Assembly (NCBI RefSeq): GCF_000739615.1 | Contig: NZ_BATP01000035.1 | Span: 62,001-126,000 of the forward strand | Length of the DNA stretch: 64,000 nucleotides | DNA from: Haloferula sp. BvORR071 | GTDB taxonomy: Bacteria; Verrucomicrobiota; Verrucomicrobiia; Verrucomicrobiales; Akkermansiaceae | Direction: 5' to 3' | Part shown: positions 61,148 to 64,000 of the stretch, one piece after another | Layout: each line of letters begins with the position of its first letter | Numbering within the stretch: position 1 is the first letter of the stretch | Translations under genes and position numbers: made by a program | The notes under the pieces: generated by a model | Seen by the model: only the letters and a program-made list of their open reading frames with translations | Told to the model about the DNA's origin: nothing | Database searches by the model: none

Positions 61148-61699
61148 TCAGATGGAGTTCAGGAACTCGGGGCTGCAGCCTTTGACAGTGAACCAGCCGT
61201 CCTTGTGCTTGCGGACGCTGACGGCGTTGGTGATGGCGATGACCACGAGGCTGGCGACCATAAGGATCGCGGCGACGATGGCGACGGGGCCGGCGGCGGA
61301 GTTCTCCAGGTAGACCAGACCGGCGATGAGGATGGCCACGCCGGCGAAGAAGCCGAGGGTGGCGAGGGTCTTGCGCTTCACCAGGCGGCTGCGTTCCTCG
61401 CGGCAGAGAGTGTAGGTGACCTTTGCGCGCTTGCTCATGAGCGAGGCGAGGAGGAGCACGGGAAGGAGGGCGAAGGGGAGGAAGATATAGATCCAAGGCG
61501 GAGTCCAGGTGAGCTGGACCTGCTTGTTCCAGTCCTTCACTTCCTGTGGCTGGTTGGTCTTGATGCAGCGGGCTGGCAGCACGGCTCCATCGCGGATCAT
61601 GAGGAAGTTCTCGTGGCGGTAGAACAAAGAGCCAGGCGGAGGGGCCGTATCGGTAGTGGCAGGCGCGCTGTAAGGATTCGGTTGAGGAGAATTTTCCAT
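61148..61699 (-). CDS. Small membrane protein, paralog of 62658 gene
   Basis: 183 aa from ATG 61699 (an ATG at 61714 adds five residues). After a Pro/Ser/Asn-rich N-terminus there is FYRHENFLMIRDGAVLPARCIKTNQPQEVKDW, then LTWTPPWIYIFLPFALLPVLLLASL and two more hydrophobic segments, and KDGWFTVKGCSPEFLNSI at the end. Four membrane segments in all. Family recurs in verrucomicrobial genomes; function unknown. Much of it matches the 62658 protein. Confidence 0.62.
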   Translation of the reverse strand: MENSPQPNPYSAPATTDTAPPPGSLFYRHENFLMIRDGAVLPARCIKTNQPQEVKDWNKQVQLTWTPPWIYIFLPFALLPVLLLASLMSKRAKVTYTLCREERSRLVKRKTLATLGFFAGVAILIAGLVYLENSAAGPVAIVAAILMVASLVVIAITNAVSVRKHKDGWFTVKGCSPEFLNSI

Positions 61700-61853
61700 G
61701 GAGATGATATTCAAGTTATAGCTTGGATCGCGCTCCGGCGGCGAGAAAAAATCGCCGGGAAGGGCGCCGCATGCAACGAGCTTGGATCCACTTTCCGCAA
61801 AGCGGAATCGCTGGCGACCCCTGTAAACGCTCCAGATATCGGGCGCTTGCGGG

Positions 61854-62636
61854 TTACGGCAGGGGGATGATTTCGCCGAAGATCTCCTTGAAGCGCTTCG
61901 CGTCTGCCGCGGTCAACATCAAGGGGTGTCCCGTGGCGGGGTCAGAGTAGGCAAGTCCGATCAAGGCATCTGTAAGTGAAGACGGTACTGTGATCTTCAC
62001 GTCCCTGCGGCCGAAGGCGGCGAAGTAATCCTCGATATGCATGCCCGCCAGCATGGCGTCGGCGGCTTCCTTGCCGAAGGCTTCCCGGAGCTGCTTCCTC
62101 ATCTGGACAAGGACGGCATCGCCCGAGGCTTGGTCGCCGGAGATAAAATAGACCTTCTCACCCTCCTTGGCGCCGGGATCGGTGCCCGGGCGAACTCGCT
62201 CCGTGAGGAGGCTCTCCATGTCCTTCCATGCCTGGTCGAGGATAGTTTCGGCCTTCGGCCGGTCGGCCTCGGTGAGGCCGGCGTCGATGAGAGCCGCGAC
62301 CGGCAGGCGCCGCAGTCTCGGGGACGTAGGGGTGCCGGGAGATTTGGTTTTGGCGGCCGTCGTTTTCGTGGACACCAGCAGCGGGCTGGTGTCATGGGCG
62401 CTGGCCGGATCCTTGGCCGAGGGAATGATCCAATGCTCCTTGGCCGGCAGCTCGCCGGGATCCTTGCTCAGGCGCAGGGGCCAGCCACCGGGGGCCAGGG
62501 CCTTGCCGAAAATCAGCCAGCCGCCCGCCAGCCCGAGAAGGGTGTAGGTCAGCCAGTTGGTGATTCTGACGAGCTTGGATTGCACCGGTAGTAGCTTGGT
62601 TGATAGCAGGGCCCGGGGTCGGGCGCAAGAGGACAT
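61854..62636 (-). CDS. Membrane-anchored hypothetical protein
   Basis: 260 aa. One membrane segment near the N-terminus (ITNWLTYTLLGLAGGWLIFG) and a cytoplasmic or periplasmic remainder with a Thr/Ser/Lys-rich linker, then PRLRRLPVAALIDAGLTEADRPKAETILDQAWKDMES and VYFISGDQASGDAVLVQMRKQLREAFGKEAAD. The end has GHPLMLTAADAKRFKEIFG. No family recognised. It is placed between the two paralogous membrane proteins, reading with them. Confidence 0.5.
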   Translation of the reverse strand: MSSCARPRALLSTKLLPVQSKLVRITNWLTYTLLGLAGGWLIFGKALAPGGWPLRLSKDPGELPAKEHWIIPSAKDPASAHDTSPLLVSTKTTAAKTKSPGTPTSPRLRRLPVAALIDAGLTEADRPKAETILDQAWKDMESLLTERVRPGTDPGAKEGEKVYFISGDQASGDAVLVQMRKQLREAFGKEAADAMLAGMHIEDYFAAFGRRDVKITVPSSLTDALIGLAYSDPATGHPLMLTAADAKRFKEIFGEIIPLP

Positions 62637-62657
62637 GGAGCCCGACGGCTAGCGGGC

Positions 62658-63212
62658 CTAGAGTGAGTCCAGGAATTCCCGGGAGCAGCCTTTGAGCGTG
62701 AACCAGCCGTCGTTGAATTTCTTCACGCTGAGCGCATTGGTCACCACCAGAATGATCAGACTCACGAGCAGAGTGAGAACACCGAGACAGGCACCGATTA
62801 AGGCCAGATTGCCATTCAGGGTGATGATGGAGACCGTCCCGCCAACCCCGCCGGCCACGGCGGCGAGGAGGGAGATGCTCCGGCGCTGAATCAGCTTCCG
62901 GCGGGCTTCGCGGCTCATGCTGTAGGTAACGAAGGCCTTCTTCGCGATGCAGAGTGAGACGATGACGGCGACAAGGAGGTGGATTAGGATCAGGGCCCAC
63001 ACCCATGGCGGAGTCCATGTGAACTTGGTCCGCTTGGTCCAGTCATCCGGGCCGATCGGACGGTTGGTATGGACGCAACGGAGTGGGAGGACGGCGCCAT
63101 CGCGGATTACCAACATATCACCTTCACGATAAAAGCTGCCTCCGACGGGAGCCGGCGGCAGGTCCATGGCGAGAGGTGCCTGGTAGGGATTGGTGGGTGA
63201 ACTGGGATCCAT
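62658..63212 (-). CDS. Small membrane protein, paralog of 61148 gene
   Basis: 184 aa from ATG 63212; an upstream ATG at 63257 is in frame. It shares with the 61148 protein FYR-x-L-IRDGAVLP-RC-TN-P, DW-K, TWTPPW and the end DGWFTLKGCSREFLDSL. Four membrane segments: WVWALILIHLLVAVIVSLC, SISLLAAVAGGVGGTVSII and others. Probably a duplicate of the other gene. It is divergent from the sigma factor, 85 bp away. Confidence 0.62.
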   Translation of the reverse strand: MDPSSPTNPYQAPLAMDLPPAPVGGSFYREGDMLVIRDGAVLPLRCVHTNRPIGPDDWTKRTKFTWTPPWVWALILIHLLVAVIVSLCIAKKAFVTYSMSREARRKLIQRRSISLLAAVAGGVGGTVSIITLNGNLALIGACLGVLTLLVSLIILVVTNALSVKKFNDGWFTLKGCSREFLDSL

Positions 63213-63297
63213 TGGGTGGCCGTCTCTTATCGATCGCTGGAGAAAATCGCCAGCCAAGAAGCTTCCAGGAACAGGGGTCGCGGGTTATCAAAGGGTG

Positions 63298-63840
63298 ATG
63301 GATGATGTCACCCGCGTGCTGAATGCGATGGCCGCCGGGGATGAGTCCGGCTCGGCGGAATTGCTGGCATCGATCTATGGCGAGCTGCGGCGGATGGCGG
63401 CGGGGAAGATGGCGGGCGAGAGGTCGGGGCACACCTTGCAGGCGACGGCGCTGGTGAATGAGGCCTACCTGCGGTTGGCGGGCGGGGCGGGGGATTGGGC
63501 GAACCGGCGGCATTTCTTCGGCGCGGCATCGGAGGCGATGCGGCGGATCCTGGTGGAAAACGCGCGACGCCGGGCGACGGACAAGCGGGCGGGGGTGAAG
63601 ATGGATCTGAATGAGGAGATCCATGAGCTGCAACAGGATGAGAAGCTGCTGCAGGTGCACGAGGTGCTGGATGAGCTGGAAGCGGAGGACCCGCTCAAGG
63701 CGAAGATTGTGAAGCTCCGGTTCTTCGTGGGGTTGGGGCACGATGAGATCGCGGCGCTGCTGGAGGTGAATGAGAAGACAGTGCGGCGGCACTGGGAGCT
63801 GGCGCGGGTGTGGTTGTTCCGGGCGATCAAGGAGGGCTAG
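63298..63840 (+). CDS. ECF-type RNA polymerase sigma factor (TIGR02999-like)
   Basis: 180 aa from ATG 63298 (preceded by AAAGGGTG). MDDVTRVLNAMAAGDESGSAELLASIYGELRRMAAGKMAGERSGHTLQATALVNEAYLRL is the region-2 pattern of the planctomycete/verrucomicrobial ECF group, and the C-terminal half, KAKIVKLRFFVGLGHDEIAALLEVNEKTVRRHWELARVWLFRAI, is the region-4 helix-turn-helix. Members are usually paired with a serine/threonine kinase as here; activation may involve phosphorylation. Confidence 0.9.
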   Translation: MDDVTRVLNAMAAGDESGSAELLASIYGELRRMAAGKMAGERSGHTLQATALVNEAYLRLAGGAGDWANRRHFFGAASEAMRRILVENARRRATDKRAGVKMDLNEEIHELQQDEKLLQVHEVLDELEAEDPLKAKIVKLRFFVGLGHDEIAALLEVNEKTVRRHWELARVWLFRAIKEG

Positions 63841-63917
63841 GCGTAGCCCGGAGGAGGGCCTTGAAAAAAGTTTCTTCCGGGTGTCCGTTTTTCGCTCAAG
63901 ATGGCGCACGTGGGGTC

Positions 63918-64000
63918 ATGATGGATACACATGACGACATCTTCGCGGTGGCACGGGAACTTCCGGCTGCCGAGCGGCGGGCTTATCTGGAGGCGGCTTG
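63918..64000 (+). CDS. Start of a probable serine/threonine protein kinase
   Basis: The window ends after 27 codons, giving MDTHDDIFAVARELPAAERRAYLEAA from ATG 63921 (a second ATG precedes it at 63918). The pattern I-F-x-x-A-R-x-LP-x-x-ER-x-x-YL-x-x-A is the usual N-terminus of kinases that follow TIGR02999 sigma factors. The kinase domain itself is outside the window. Confidence 0.6.
   Translation, partial: MMDTHDDIFAVARELPAAERRAYLEAA

Overview
This 64 kb, GC-rich window looks like a Verrucomicrobiota chromosome, probably of the Verrucomicrobiaceae/Luteolibacter type. The clues are an exosortase plus EpsI pair beside a TPR-tailed O-antigen ligase, a TIGR02999-type ECF sigma factor directly followed by what looks like a serine/threonine kinase, a large secreted protein ending in a DPDGDGLPNFVEYA-like segment, and dispersed short inverted repeats between housekeeping genes. 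The assignment is an inference from gene content; no rRNA is present.

Positions 1 to about 51,000 hold one very large exopolysaccharide locus. It begins with a cytidylyltransferase/GHMP-kinase fusion (cut by the window edge) and a WecG/TagA-type glycosyltransferase, is interrupted by an AbrB/PIN toxin-antitoxin pair, then carries cysC, cysD and cysN (PAPS synthesis) and, after a methyltransferase, a PAPS-type sulfotransferase. After this come a polymerase/ligase-like membrane protein, a flippase, many GT4 and GT2 glycosyltransferases, two sugar- or FkbM-type methyltransferases, two acyltransferase-3 proteins, two hexapeptide acyltransferases, an MBOAT plus SGNH O-acetylation pair, UDP-galactopyranose mutase (glf), a GT11 fucosyltransferase-like protein and a GT61 protein. 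NAD synthetase (nadE) and a secreted SGNH/lamin-tail protein are embedded in it. Together they predict a sulfated, O-acetylated, O-methylated, galactofuranose- and possibly fucose-containing polymer. The right end (45.5 to 51 kb) carries the initiating polyprenyl-phosphate sugar transferase, a second O-antigen ligase-like protein with TPRs, and the exosortase/EpsI pair.

Between 42.1 and 45.5 kb lies the most unusual part. A truncated copy of the N-terminal half of the initiating sugar transferase and a second, decayed piece of the same sequence flank three minus-strand genes: a Tat-signal protein, a lipoprotein and a single-pass membrane protein. I cannot assign any of the three to a family.

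From 51 kb on the window is housekeeping: prs, rplY, pth, rpsF and ssb on the plus strand; purK and purE on the minus strand; thrB and thrC on the plus strand. Between thrB and thrC sit a hypothetical gene, a 55-residue solitary HicB-like gene and a protein resembling the kinase domain of polyvalent proteins. Two paralogous small membrane proteins flank another unknown membrane-anchored protein on the minus strand at 61.1 to 63.2 kb. The window ends with an ECF sigma factor and the first codons of a probable protein kinase. I saw no tRNA, rRNA, CRISPR array or transposase.
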